The notes below the pieces were generated by a model. The model saw only the letters and a list, made by a program, of their open reading frames with translations, did not search any database and was not told the origin of the DNA. The translations under genes were made by a program, and so were the position numbers. From Chlorella sorokiniana (taxonomy: Eukaryota; Chlorophyta; Trebouxiophyceae; Chlorellales; Chlorellaceae), in NCBI GenBank assembly GCA_025917655.1, contig CP084610.1:1860001-1924000 (forward strand): DNA of 64,000 nucleotides, written 5' to 3'. This document shows, piece by piece, positions 13,958-26,200 of the stretch; position 1 is the first letter of the stretch; the number at the start of each line of letters is the position of its first letter.

Positions 13958-16900
13958 ATGAGTGAAGCCGTGCCGCCCGCCTCCTGCTACCAGCCCGCAC
14001 CAACACTCGCCAGCCGAGACCTCACCAGCTCAGCGGACAGCGAGCAGACCAACGGTCTAGGAGAGCACACAACCCCCAATCCAACGGTAACAGTGGCGTT
14101 CCCGGCGCTCAAGAGGTGTGGCCCCCGCCGCCGCATGCGCCCGCTGCCGCTGCCAGCCGCTGTCGCCCCTCGTCTTGCCACGCTTGCTGGCCCGCCGGGC
14201 TGCACGACTCGCCCAGGAAGACTGGCGACTATCTGAATCTGGGGTTTCCTGGCTGCTGCCACCCTGGCTTCCGCCATACCGCCTTGCTTGCCGCTGGCCC
14301 CTCCCTGCCGCAGTCGTTTGGGCTGCCCTGCCTCAGCGTGGGCTGGGCGCAGAGCGTCGGCAACCGACCGCACCAGGACGACCGCTGCGTCGAGTTTGTG
14401 CTGCAGCTGCCCGCCGGCGGCAGCGCATATGTCTGGGCGGTGAGCCGCTGCGCGCGCTGGGTCCCCGCAGCGCTGCCCCCTTTCGCAGCTTCCTGCCGTC
14501 TCCCATTTCGTCCTCCGTGCTCGCGACTGTTTGGCATACAGTGGACGCTGCCCTCCTCGCTTCCTGCTGGCCTATCCTCAAAGTGGGTTCCCTCTTACCT
14601 CCGCCGCCCTTGCTTTTTTCCCTGTCACCCATGCAGGTGGCCGACGGCCACCACCAGCACCACGTGGCAGAGCTGGTGTGCACAGAGCTAGAGGGCGCGC
14701 TGCGCCAGGCGCTGGCCGCCAGCCCCACCCTTGATCTCGCCCTGGTGAGCGGCGGGAGCGGTGCGGACGCAGGCAGAGCACGGTGGCGCCCCCCGCCTGC
14801 ACAGGCTCGCTGCCAGCGCGCCAGCCGGCTGCAGCCAGCGCCACCACCCGCTCCGCCCGCCTTCCCCATCCCGTCCCTGCCTCCCCGCATGACCCACTCA
14901 GACACTTGCCCCCCCACCCCCCCTCCTGCCGCAGCGCTGCCATCCGCCGCCTGGACGACGTCGTGTTTGCGCGCCACGAGCAGGGCCTGCTGTCCACCGG
15001 CGGCACCACGCTCATCGTGCACGCCCTCACCCCCACCCACGTCTACACCGCCAACGTGGGCGACTGCAAGAGCGTGCTGAGCTCGCGGGGGCGTGCGTGG
15101 AGCTCAACACGTGCCACAACCCAAACGTGCCCTCGGAGCGCGACCGCTTCCAGGCGAGCGCGCCACCGGCGCGGCCCTCCTTCGACCGGTTCCTGCTGCC
15201 CGATTGCTGCGCCGTGGCCGCGCCGCTGAAGCCCAGCTGGGTTTCTTGCGCTGCGTGCGACGCCCTGGTGCGCTTCACCTTTTGGGCCCTCCTCCTCCCA
15301 GGATTTCCCCCCCCTTCCCCCTCTCCCTCTCAAAACACACACACGCGTGCGCTCGCTCGCTTCCTTTCACCCTGCATCATTTCTCTCCCCTTCTCTCCCT
15401 CTTCACACACACACACGCACACGCACATTTTTCTTTCTTCCGCGCAGTCGGTGGGCATCTACTGCTCCGCGGACCACATCGGCGGCAGCGACATCAACGT
15501 GTGCCGCACCCTGGGCGACTACGACCTGGGCCTGCCCCTCAAGGGCCGGGATGCGCAGGGACGCCAGCTGGGGCCCCTCATCTCGGGTGAGCCGCCATCC
15601 GGGGGCGCCGCAGGCTGCGCGCGCAGCTCCAACGCCGGCAGCTGCCTGCGCCGCCGCTGGCCTGCTGGCCTGTGTGTGCAAGGTCCCTACCTGCCTGCCC
15701 GGCCAGCCGGCTGCACCCACGCTGGCTCACAAACCACAGGGCCAATGTGGCCGTGTGCTCGCCTGGCTGGCCCCCTCCCACCTCTCCTTGGCTCAGCCTC
15801 CACACCAACGTGCGCCTGGAACACCCAGGCAAACCCTCCGCCCCCTTCATCTGACCCCAGCACGCTCCACGCGCTCCCTCCGCCCTCGCTCCCCCGCAGA
15901 GCCCGAGGTGTGCGTGCTGCCGCTGGACGAGATGTCCGAGTTTGTGATCACCGCCAGCGACGGCCTGTGGGACTACTACTCCCCCGAGTCCTCGGTGCTC
16001 AGCGACACGCGGCGCACCATGCGCAAGCTGGAGGAGGACCCGCAGCAGGTGGGGGGGGGGGGGGTGGGGCAGGGGGTGGGCTCGTGAAAGGGGGGGGCGG
16101 CGGGGCTCTGTTCTGCGCTGGAGGAGGACCCGCAGCAGGTGTGTGCGAGTGTGTGTGGTGGGGTGTGGCGGTGGGCTCGTGAAAGAGAGAGTGTGTGTGT
16201 GTGTGTGTGTGTGTTGCACGTGTGGGCTCGTTGTGATCGGGGTGGAGGGCTCAGCCGCGCTTGCAAAAGCGAAGGAGGGAAACCCTACGGCTGGCTTGGA
16301 GGCCCAGGAGGGGGAAGGCGCGGGGCAGGCCTTGCGCTGCCTTTCTGGGTAGAGTGGGCACGTGCCAGTTTTCTTGCGTTGTTGCCCCTACCTCGCATTC
16401 TCGGGTATATTTTGCTCCATGTGACGCATCCCCCCCCCGTCACCCACCACCCGCAGGTGGCTGAGTGGCTGCTGGACGCCGCACTGCAGCGCCAGTCCAC
16501 CACCCTGCACCCGGGCACACCGGGCGACAATGTGACCGTCATGGTGGTTCGCCTGCGCCGCCTGCCCCCTGCCTCGCTCCACGGGCAGCCGCCTGTGCCT
16601 GCTGCGCGGCGGCAGCGGCGACCTGACCAGCCCCAAGATGGAGGAGGTGTGGCAGGGGGAGGGGCTCAGCGCCCCCGCCGCCGCCGCCATCGCCTCTTCT
16701 GCCCCTGAACGCCGCCGCCGCTGAGCACACCAGGGCCGAGCCTGCCGTGCCGTGCCTGCGGCTTCCCTGCCGGCCGGTGGCTTGCCTGCCCCGGGCTGGC
16801 TGGGCTGGCGGAGCCCTTCAACCTGCCGCTCGGCGCTGCGCTGATGTTGAAGTGCGCGCTCCGGCGGCCGCCCCTCGCTCTGTCTCTCGCAGCTGGCCCA

Positions 16901-17105
16901 GACAAGCCGCAGCGCCGAGCGGTGCGCCATGGAGCAGCTTGCCGGCCACGGCGAGCGACAGGCAGCGCTGCAGCGCCGCGCATCGCAGCAGGAGACGTTG
17001 CTGCGGCGGCGCTCGAGCCTCGGGCATGGCGACGACAGCCCGCAGCAGCAGCAGGACACGCCGCAGCCGCCGCAGCAGCAGCAGAATGGAGGGAGCCACT
17101 CATAA
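13958..17105 (+). CDS. PP2C-family serine/threonine phosphatase (5' and 3' exons uncertain)
   Basis: The core exons carry the metal-dependent PP2C motifs in order: LSVGWAQSVGNRPHQDDRC (14317 on; the conserved acidic metal site), VWAVADGHHQHHVAELV across the junction 14439/14637 (the DGH motif), LLSTGGTTLIVHALTPTHVY with TANVGDCKSVLSSRG, CRTLGDYDLG, EFVITASDGLWDYYSPES and PGDNVTVMVVRLRRLP. PP2C enzymes remove phosphate from Ser/Thr with two Mn/Mg ions; the substrate is unknown. The ATG at 13958 is a guess, since its frame does not join the exon at 14314 cleanly. After VMVVRLRR the frame is unclear, but a Gln-rich exon at about 16890-17105 (LAQTSRSAERCAMEQLAGHG ... NGGSHS, TAA at 17103) reads as coding and is probably the C-terminus. 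Confidence 0.75.
16026..16184 (+). repeat. Tandem duplication of an exon end and its 5' splice site
   Basis: CTGGAGGAGGACCCGCAGCA followed by a G and then GTG occurs twice, with the GT donors at 16049 and 16139, exactly 90 bases apart. Both copies are followed by a G/T-rich stretch and GTGGGCTCGTGAAAG. Only the first copy continues the PP2C frame; reading through to the second meets an in-frame TGA near 16085. Confidence 0.85.
16187..16214. repeat. GT dinucleotide microsatellite in a PP2C intron
   Basis: About twelve GT units directly downstream of the duplicated splice-site region. Confidence 0.85.
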
Positions 17106-17953
17106 CGCTATGCTGTCCTACAGCAGGCTCTCCAAGCCTCCTAGGTTGCATGATCCCTCATTAGGCTAGCCCGATCAGCCGGCCTTGACCCGCCGCACTT
17201 GAGAGGTTTTATTTTATTGGCCTGCTGGGCTCTTTGCGGCGCCCGCCGCGCCCAGCCGTGTGCGCCCAACACCAGCACTGGCCGCTGTGCGCCCATTTTT
17301 TGACTTGGCTGGCCGCCCCGCGCCGCGTGACGCTGCCAAACGCAGGCCGCCATCCCCGTTTTGCAACCGCACCGCCGTGTCAGCACGCCTGCACCTGCCT
17401 GCAACGCATGAACCCATGCCACTGATGTTGATTTGCTGATTCATGGCGGCCGGCGCTTTCCCCTGAATCCTTCACAGCCCCCGCCCAGCAGGGGGCTCTC
17501 AGCCCACCTTTCACTGGTTAGCATGCCCGCATGTCTCGCAGCCCCCGCGGCTGTGGACCCTTTCCTTTCGTCGCCTGTACTGCAATGTTTGTTGCTCGCA
17601 GGCTGAGCCACTTTGAATGTGTCCAACTGCCCAACCTTTCTCACAAGCCAATGCAAGCGCAAACCCCAAGCTTCCCATGTTGCTTTTGCTCCCCACAAAA
17701 CTGCCCACCGTTGTGTGCCCCACGTACGAATACACCAAAGTGAACCTGGTTTTTGTGCATCGCTGCTGACCGAGGGCAGACCTGTGACGCGCTGAGAGGA
17801 GGAACTTGCGGATGCATCCAGGTATCACAAAGGTGTCGAGGCAGAGCAACGCGCATCGCTCGCCAAGCAAAGCTGCAGCGGGCTGGCCAAGCTGGGCGGC
17901 GCTGCCGGCGGTAAAGTAGGTGTATCCGGCGGGCGACCAGAGCTGCGCGGTGC
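17106..17953. other. Convergent intergenic region
   Basis: About 850 bases lie between the end of the PP2C gene (+) and the stop of the TMEM53-like gene (-). I see no exon with family signal on either strand. It should hold the two 3' UTRs. Base composition is lower in GC than the flanking exons. Confidence 0.4.
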
Positions 17954-19768
17954 CTAGATCCAGCTTTCTGGTGAGGGTTGGCTGTGCAGGCAGCGCTCCA
18001 TGAAGCTGCGCACCTGCGGCAAGGAGGGGCGCAGCAGGCTCAGCAGGCGCAGCGTGAAAGGCAAGGACCAGCCAAAAGGCGTCCTGATGTGGGGAGGGAG
18101 GGGTGGGCGGATGGGGGACGTGCATGCAAGCGGCTGCGCAAAATACGACGGCCATCTGTAGCCCACGCCGCCCCGCACCGCCCACCAGGCTCTTGTACTG
18201 CTCCGGGTGCTTGCGCAGGTGCTCGCAATGTGCGGTGTCGTCCCAGCAGTGGTGGTGGACGGTCACCCCACGTGCAGCCTGCTGGTCCATGAACCGCTCA
18301 ATGTGCTGGTATGGGATGAGGGCATCTGCAGTACAGGCAGCGGTACGGGAAGGGCAGCTTGAGGATGCATGCGTCTGTCCTGGCCGGAAGTGGCGGGTAC
18401 CCGGATCCTGGGCTTTTTGGGGGCCGTCAGGCAAGATGGTTAATGGGCGGCCTCCCACCTGCGTTACCTGCTTTGCTGTACAAGAAGAGCTGCGGACAGG
18501 GGGCAGGCTGTACTGCCATGCGTGCCGCACCTGCAAGGGCAGGCGGTGGCGCTGAGTGGAAGCGCTGCCGGGCAGGCGTGGGCAGGCTACAGGGACACTG
18601 TCCAGCGGTTCAGCTTACACCGCCAGGAAGGGCTGCTGAGAGAAGCCCAGCCCCGCCCTCCATCTCCCTCCCACCTCCTGCATGCGCCGCAGCACGGCCG
18701 GCGCCTGGAAGTAGCGCTCGGCGGCGCGGCGCAGCGCGCGCAGCAGCAGCGGGTGCGCCTCCGCCGCCTCCTGTGCCGGCTGCGACAGCAGCGCCGACAG
18801 CAGGCCGCGGCTCCAAATGTGCGGCGTGGCCTGCGAGGGGGCTGCGGCGTGCGACAGGCAACGTTTGTAAACCTTTGTTTGCAAACCTGCTATCGTGAGT
18901 GCGCTGGTGTAGGAGTGACAGTCTGAGTGACCGGGCGCCAGACCAGCAAAGAACCCCACTTCCCCTTATCAGCCCACCAGAGTCTAGCACGATGCCCTGC
19001 GTATTCCCTAGTACTTGTCGGAAGGCGGACAGCGCTGCCAGCGAGGCGGAATCCGCCAGCAGGCCATGCACCTTGCCGGCCTCGTCGCCAGGCCCCCCCT
19101 GCCGCACCGCCAGCCCCGCGCCGTCGCTGCCGCCGCTGTGTAGGCGGTATGCGGCGGGGTCAGCCTCCAGGCTGGCAGCGGTACCGCCAGGGGCGGGGGA
19201 CAGGGCGGCGGGGCGCGCCTGGCTGAGCAGCGAGGCCAGGTGCAGCATGGTGCCAAAGGCCACAAAGCCTGCGTTGCTCATGGCATGCACCAGGACGGGG
19301 GCGGTGCCGCGCACGGTGCACAGGCTGGAGTAGCGGTGCGACACGTCCCGCATCACCGCCAGCAGCGCGCGGTCCGCCACGCGCGGCGCCGCCGTCTGCA
19401 GGATGCCAGGCTGATGCAGCAGCACCTGGGCGCCCAAGCTCTGCGAGTGGCGGTTGAGGGTGTGGGGGTGTGGGTGTGTGCAAACGCAGGTGAGACACAT
19501 GAGTGTGGGACACGGGACAGAGCTACACCATTGATAAAAAGAACGAATCACACGGTGCATCCCAATGCGCAAATGCAGAGACGGCAGGGGCATTCAGCTG
19601 CATTGCTTATTGCCCCAGTGCAGCGGTGGGCGAGTGCGGCGGCTGGCGCCCATGCTCCCCTCCCACCTCCCACATAAGCCTGTACTTCTGCACATGCTGC
19701 GTCTTGCTCCCCAGCCAGCCCAGAAGCAGCACGACGGGCCGCGCCTCCTGCTGGTAGAAGCGGTGCAT
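17954..19768 (-). CDS. TMEM53/DUF829 family protein, alpha/beta-hydrolase-like
   Basis: Minus-strand exons give HRFYQQEARPVVLLLGWLGS then KTQHVQKYRLMWE, matching the opening strand of DUF829 proteins ('PVVVLLGWxGcxdkHLxKY'). Next come YSSLCTVRGTAPVLVHAMSN with AGFVAFGTMLHLAS (family 'HvFSNGG...' strand and helix), GIVLDSGG, WSRGLLSALLSQPAQEA, ALIPYQHIERFMDQQAARGV with VTVHHHCWDDTAHCEHLRKH (the late His site), and RSFMERCLHSQPSPESWI before TAG. Length and motif order fit the animal TMEM53/plant DUF829 group, thought to act at the nuclear envelope or other membranes; the enzymatic role is unproven. An in-frame ATG sits at 19768, but a splice acceptor just upstream of it suggests an earlier first exon near 19.9 kb. 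Confidence 0.75.
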
Positions 19769-19799
19769 CGCAGGAGTGTGCAACAGCTGCGGAGCGGAG

Positions 19800-20240
19800 G
19801 GCGCAAGGGCAGCGAACCGTCGACAGGAGGCGGGGGTGGAAGAAGCCCTGGTTGCGGCGCTGGGACCGGCATTGAGCGTTTGTCAATCACGGTGCCGTGT
19901 CGAGCGCAACTGCGCTTTGCCAGACGCTGGCATAGCGCACCTCGCTCACAGATGAACCCTCGGAGAGCAACTGGGCATATAGCTGCACCCAATGTCTTCT
20001 TAAGGGGCCTGAAACGGACCGTTAACGGGTTTGAAGCTCACAGACCTGTTCCATACACGTACCTGCCTCGTACGGCATATATGGCACACCCCGAGGCAGG
20101 TATCGTTTCCCTCCCTGCATGCCCAAGTATCGCACCATTGCCCACAACCTCTTTTGGGCACCCTGCTCGGGTTACCTGTTCTCAACTGTCCAGGTGGATG
20201 GAGTTGCGGACGTGAGGTCGTGCAGCTGCTTTGTAGCGCA
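19800..20240. promoter_or_regulatory. Divergent region between TMEM53-like and kinase genes
   Basis: About 440 bases with lower GC, probably containing both start regions and the missing first exon of the TMEM53-like gene. No decisive promoter motif was seen. Confidence 0.35.
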
Positions 20241-23200
20241 ATGGAGACCGTTGATGTCATAGTGGATGTGCTGGTGGATGATGGAAGCGGCGAGGGGCAG
20301 AGCAGCCGGCAGAACAGCCGGGACCCTGCTCCCTCGCTCCACCAATCTCCCCTCCAGCTCGAACCCAGCTACTTTCGGGGCTTTGGCGATGTATGGGCAT
20401 CGCTGAGCGCCAGCTCGAAAGCTCTCTTGGTGCTCGTGACCTGCCAAGCCCTGACTGCCGCCGTTTTTGCGTTGGTACAGTTTGCTATGGTGAGGAGTCG
20501 TATTTGCACAGCGCATTACCAGCGGTGGCGCCGCTCGCCAAGCCAAGACGTGTGCATCGACCTTGCCCCTCCTTCCCTGATTCCCAGGCCTGCCGCTCCT
20601 GTCGCAGGACTGGCAGCACCTGCTGCTGGACACGTCCCTCATCCTGGCTTCAGCCGTGCTGACCTTGTGCCTGCTCCTGGATGCGTTTGCCCGAGAGAAC
20701 GCCTTCCAGCTGCTGGCATGCTTGGCGCTGGGCGCCTTGAGCGCCACCCAGCTGATTGTGTTCCTTGTGAGTACCAAGTTTGACCAAGTTGGCGCGTGGC
20801 GCCTCCAGTCGCTGTAGCCGCACGTGCTGGTAATACAGATAAACCGAGCTTGCTCTGCAATCCCCGGTCCCCGTGCAGGCAACCACGCAGTACGGGGAGG
20901 GCCAGGTGGCAGCCGCCGCATCTGTCGCCATCTGCCTCGCTCTGCAGCTCGGCGCCCTGGCGGTCGCTCGGCCAGCCTACCGCAGCTTCGGCTGGCGCAT
21001 GTACAGCCGCATCGCATCCAGCTGGCGGCTCCGCCCAGAGGAGCAGGAGTGGCGGCGGGCGGCTGCCCTCGCGCGGCAGCGCTTCACGGCGGCGGCCCGC
21101 TCCGACGCTCTGCTGCTGACCCTGATGGTGCTTGTGGCAGCTGTGAACGCCGCCAACCCAGGCGCCGCGGGCCCTCAGCCCCAGCCCCTCGCGCTGCTGG
21201 CAGGTGCGGCGGCCGCGGCCGCGCGCGTCTGCGGCGGCTGGCTGGCGGGCAGCTGGGCCGCCGCTTGCTGCAGCCGCCGCCAGCTGGCGACAGCCGTCGA
21301 CTGCGCCTACCCCGTATGCTACGTGCCGCCGCTGCTCGCCATCTTTTCAGGTGGGTTGGTGCCTGCGTAGCCTGAAGTGCAGCCAGGAGGCTGGACCTCA
21401 AGGCTGCTGCCAGCCCTGCAGTGCTCATGCTATTGCCTTCCCGGGCTTGAGGGCCAACAGTGCGGGGCACGCGTCTCGCCGCCGCCAAACCGCGTGCGCA
21501 CATGCTGGCCCCTGCTGCAGGGGCCACCCGGGGCAGTGACCTGGCCCAGCCCCACGGCCAAGCGTACCTCATCCTGTACCCGCTGCTCTTCCTGGGCGCA
21601 CGAACCGCCACGTGGGCGACAGCACGCCAGCTCAGTGCAGCACAGCGTGCACAGCGTGACGCCGGCTGCGGCGAGGCCGCCGCAGAAGAGGGATCCCACC
21701 CAGCGCTGCCGCCCGAGCTGCTGCCGCTGGCCAGGGGGCCTGGCTGCTCAAGCTGCCCAGCGGCGGCGGCGGCGGCGGCGGGCCGGCAGGGGCCCTGGAG
21801 GCAGCGGGCAGCGGCTGGAGCTGCACCTCGCTGGCAGCGCCCGCCGCCCTGGCCGGCTGGGGCCGCTGCAGGCGTGGGGCAGGCGGCAGCAGCGCGGCGG
21901 GGCGGCGGCGCTTTGTGCAGCTGAGCCACGACGGCGCGTGCATGCGCTGGGACTGGCGCCGCTGGGTGCTGTGCCACCACATCCAGGCGCTGCACGCATG
22001 GTGAGCGGAACCCCAACCGCTGCTGTCGCTGCGCATCATGGTTGCGGGACCAAGCTGCCTCGCGGCCCAGCTTCGCGACCGCTGCCGCCTCTTCGTGCCT
22101 GGAAAGCTTGCGCTGCGCGTGGGGCGTGCCAGTTTTTGTGCTTCATCCCGATCACAGACCGCGCTGCCAGGACATCAGGCAGCATGGCTGACCGCTCTGC
22201 TGTGCCGTTCCACCGCCCTGCAGCGAGGAGACGCTCACCCTCACCCTCAGCCTTGTCCTGGAGCCAGATCTGCGCCTGCGCTTCCCCTGCCCCCGCCAGC
22301 TGCGCGAGTGGCACGAGGGGCTGCAGCTGCTGCTGGCGCTCCTGCTCCAGCCAGAGAGCTCTCTGCCCGGCGACACGTCCGTCCCAGCACCAGCAGCGGC
22401 GCCGGGGACCCGGGAGCGGCGGCGGCCCAGCAGCGCTGCTGCTGAGGTTGCGCTTCAAGTGGCAGCCTCGCCACCAGCCATCACTTTGTCGCAGCGAGCC
22501 AGCGGGGGCTCGGGCCTACTACTGCGGCAGCGGGGGCCAGCACCTGCGCCCCTCGCCCTTCTTGCAGCCTAGCAGCAGCTGCGGCGAGGGCTGGCTGGCG
22601 GCGGCGCCCCACCGTGCGTCGAGCTCATCGGGCGACTCAGCGGCACCGCTGGCGGCGACGAAGCAGGGCAGTCTGGTGAACAGGCATCGGGTGTGTGCTC
22701 GGGCAGACTCCCGCAGGCAGCTCGAGGCAGCGGCTGAGCGCAGCCAGGCAGCCATTGCCGCGGCAGTGCTGTGGCAGGAGGCGGCAGACGGCAAAGCGCG
22801 CCGCCGGGAGGCGGCGGCCGCCGCACCGCCTCCATCTCTCTCACCGCCAACGCTTCGGGGCTGCCGGATCTCAGCCTGAAGCTGGCAGGAAGCGGCTTCA
22901 GCGACGGGGATGCAGAGCCGCGGCGCGCGGCGCGCCGCGGCGCAGCCCCCGCCAGCTGGCAATGGAGCGGCTTCGCTCCGGCCTTCGCCGCACCTTGACC
23001 CTGCCCGCCAGTCTGTGGCGTGCCAGCGCCTCGGCGGCGCGCCGACGCCGCGGCTGCCAGGCGCGGGCGGGGCGGCAGCCAACGGCAGCCCCTCGCGCCA
23101 GCCGCTCACCGGAAGGCTGCAGCCCAGCAGCAGCCAGGGGGATCTGGGCCAGGCGGCGCAGCAGGCTGCCGAGGGGGAGCAGAGGCAGCTGGCAGCGGTG

Positions 23201-26200
23201 CAAGCGGCGGAGCGGGCAGCGGTCGAGGCGGCGGCGCCCTGTCACCAGCGGCGGCTCACGCTTTCATTTTGGGCAGAGCCGCCGCCGCCCCCGCTCGACC
23301 TCAGCCAGCAGCCCGGAGAGCAGCGCCTGCCAGACCTGCACCTCAGCGCCAGCGACCAAGAAGGCGGCCGGGCAGCGGCGGCATCGCCGGCCTCCGGCAG
23401 CAGCCAGGGCGCTGGCTCCGGGGGCAGCGTGCTGCTGACCGCTCCGCGGCGGTCGCTGTCTGCTGGGGAGGCGCCCCTGAGGGCCGCCGCCGCCAGCCAG
23501 CAGAGCTCTTTCATCCACTTGACAGGTTGGTTAGAATTGGAGCTGTATGGTCGAAGGTCTGCCTCTTCAGTTGTTGGCTGCTTCATGCTGACCGTTGCAC
23601 CTGCCTCGCCTTGCATGCAGCGTTCGCGAGGCCATCCCCCGGCTGGCCCGGCTTCCTGTCCACCGCCGGCGGCACGCCACACGCTTCAGCTGCTGCTGCC
23701 TGCGGCGGAGACGCGTCTGAAGATGGGCCCAGCATCGTGGGGAGCGAGGCGAGCACGCCCGGGCACGGCGGCCACCAGCGCGGCAGCCCCAGCCGGCAGC
23801 AGCAGCTGCACAGCTTCCAGGCATACCTGCAGCAGCAGCTGGCGGCGCAGCAGCGGTGGCGGCACGGCCCCGGCAGCCAGGGCGGCGGCGCTGCCGCTGC
23901 CACCGCACCTGCCAGCCCAGACGGCTCCCCGCAGCATGGCGACGCAGCCCACGGGGAAGCAGCAGAGGCCGCCCTGTCGGCGCTGCCAGGCGGCTCGCCC
24001 CCGGAACGGCTCGCGGGACGCCCGCGACTCAGCCGGCGCTCGGCTGGCGGCGGCTGCCGCGGCGGGGCTTGCGCCCGTGACCAGCGCCTCTCACGCGGGC
24101 GCGGCTCCCCTGTCGGGCCTCAGCAGCGCGGCGCCGCTGAGCTCCAACCCCTTGTTGCGAGCGGACTCGACCTTCAGCAGCTGGGGCCTGCCCACACCCA
24201 CCACCGGTGAGCATCCCGGCGCCGCTGCTGCCTGCCGTGCCCGCCAGGTGCCTGCCTTTTTGCCGTCGTGCCCCATGGCCGCCGGCATGCCTTTCGGAAG
24301 CCTGCCTGACTGGTTCGGTGCCTTGGTGCTTGCAGCCACAGCAAGGACGCCGTTTGGCCTGAGCCGCCTCAACTCCCTCCTGCCAAGCCTGGCGGCCACG
24401 CCCCTTGCCACCTTCCGGCAGCACCCCAGCCGCGCCACCAGCCGCAGCAGCAGCTGGCTGCCTTTGCCAGGCAGCCAGCTGTCGGTACGGCGAGGGGGCG
24501 GAGCGCCGGCGCTGCGGGGGGGGTGCGGGGGCCTCGGGCCTGTCGGGCGGCGGCGGGCGGGAGCGTTGGGATGAGGCAGCTGCCGGCATCGTGTCCCTGC
24601 CGCTGCCAGGCTTCACCTTGGCGGCCAGCCTCGGAGTAAGCGTGAGTCCCTGGCCGGCTGTGCATGCGGCTGTGGCTCGGTGCTTTGGTGTGACACCATT
24701 GCCAGCAATGCTTCCGTCTCACCCTTTCCTCTGCAGGTACCGCTGGAAACGATCGACTATGGAGAGCTGGCGTTCGGGAAGTTGCTCGGCGAGGGCTCAG
24801 GTGACAGGGGCAGGGGGCTGCCGCTGTGCCAGCTGTCCCTGCCTGCTCGCCGCTGTCCTGCCCCCCCCCCGCCGTCCAGCTGGTTGCTGCTGACAGTACT
24901 GGCTGCAGAAATGCACGCCGTGCACCGCCACCGTGCATGCCTTGCATCATCCGCCTACCCATGCCCCACTTTCATCACCTTCTTTCATCCCGCCTGCCCA
25001 TCCCGCCCCTCTCGTCACCTGCCTGCCAGTGCCCCTGCCCCTCCCTGGATCCCGGCCCTGCAGAGGGGTGCGTGTACGCTGCGTGGCACCGCGAGACGCC
25101 GGTGGCGGTCAAGCGCACTGCCTGCCTGATGGAGGTTGAGATGAACCTGCATGCGGGTGGGTGTGCTGCATTGGGTTTGGTGCAGCATTGCATGGATGAA
25201 GCCTCTTTGCCCCTGCCCTCGTGAGGAGATGCTGTTACAACGACAACACTGGGCCGTGCCCCTGCTGCTTGTCAACGTTGGCAGAGACCGGTCTGCGCTG
25301 TTCCCCCTGCCAGCGTCGTTGTTGCTGGCCTGGCCTGGCCGTGCCTCCACGCTGCTCGCCCGCCTTTTGCTGCAGGGTCCCACGACAACGTTGTGGGCCT
25401 GCGGGGGCTGTGCTCCCGTGGCCCCCACCTCTACCTAGTGATGGAGCTGTGCCCGCGGTGAGTTCAACTGTGCTGCCCTCCACCTGATTTGCTTTCGGCT
25501 GCTGGTTCAGTGCAAGCCTGCTGGCCCTGCCGCCGCCCGTGTGCATGCAGCTGGCGGCCACACACCCAGCTCCCCGCGGCTGCGCTCCTCTGACCCCCCT
25601 TTCCTGCTCTTTGTCTCTGTCTCTGCAGGGGCACGCTGGACGTGCTGATCCACAAGGGCTCTGGCGGGGCCGCCCACCGCCTGGACCCGCTCAAGCTGCT
25701 GCCCATTGTGCGCAGCGTGGCGCGCGGCGTGCTGCACCTGCACACCCGCCGCCCAGCCATCTTGCACCGCGACCTCAAGCCCGGCAACCTATTCATCGGT
25801 GCTGCTTGCTTGGCTTGGGGGCCCATTATTTAAGCTCTGCGTTGATCCGTTGCATGCTTGGCTGGGGCCCAGCTGCCGACCAGGGGGCACTTGCGGCAGT
25901 GCCCGCTGGTCTCCTGCTGCCATGCACCCAGCCCACGCCCCCTTCTCCGCTGCCGCCACGCCCATCGCAGGCCACGGCGGCGTGGTGAAGGTGGGAGACC
26001 TGGGCATGAGCCGGTACGCGACGCAGTGGCGAGGCGAGGCGGGGGACGGGAAGCTGGAGCGCACACTCACACCGGGTGAGGGGAACGTTGGGGGTGGGCA
26101 GCCAGCTGCCGTGTCCGTCGCAGGACACGCCATCAGCTTGATACCTCAAGAGTGTTCACTGTGCAAACGCATGGCTTCAGCTGCATCATTCACCTGCCCC

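Noticed and set aside
21377-22879. 500-residue plus-strand open frame
   Set aside because: Most of it is an out-of-frame reading of the membrane/PH exons and introns. Only short parts could be linker coding. The WLLKLPSGG and RRRFVQLSHDG frame is the convincing one.
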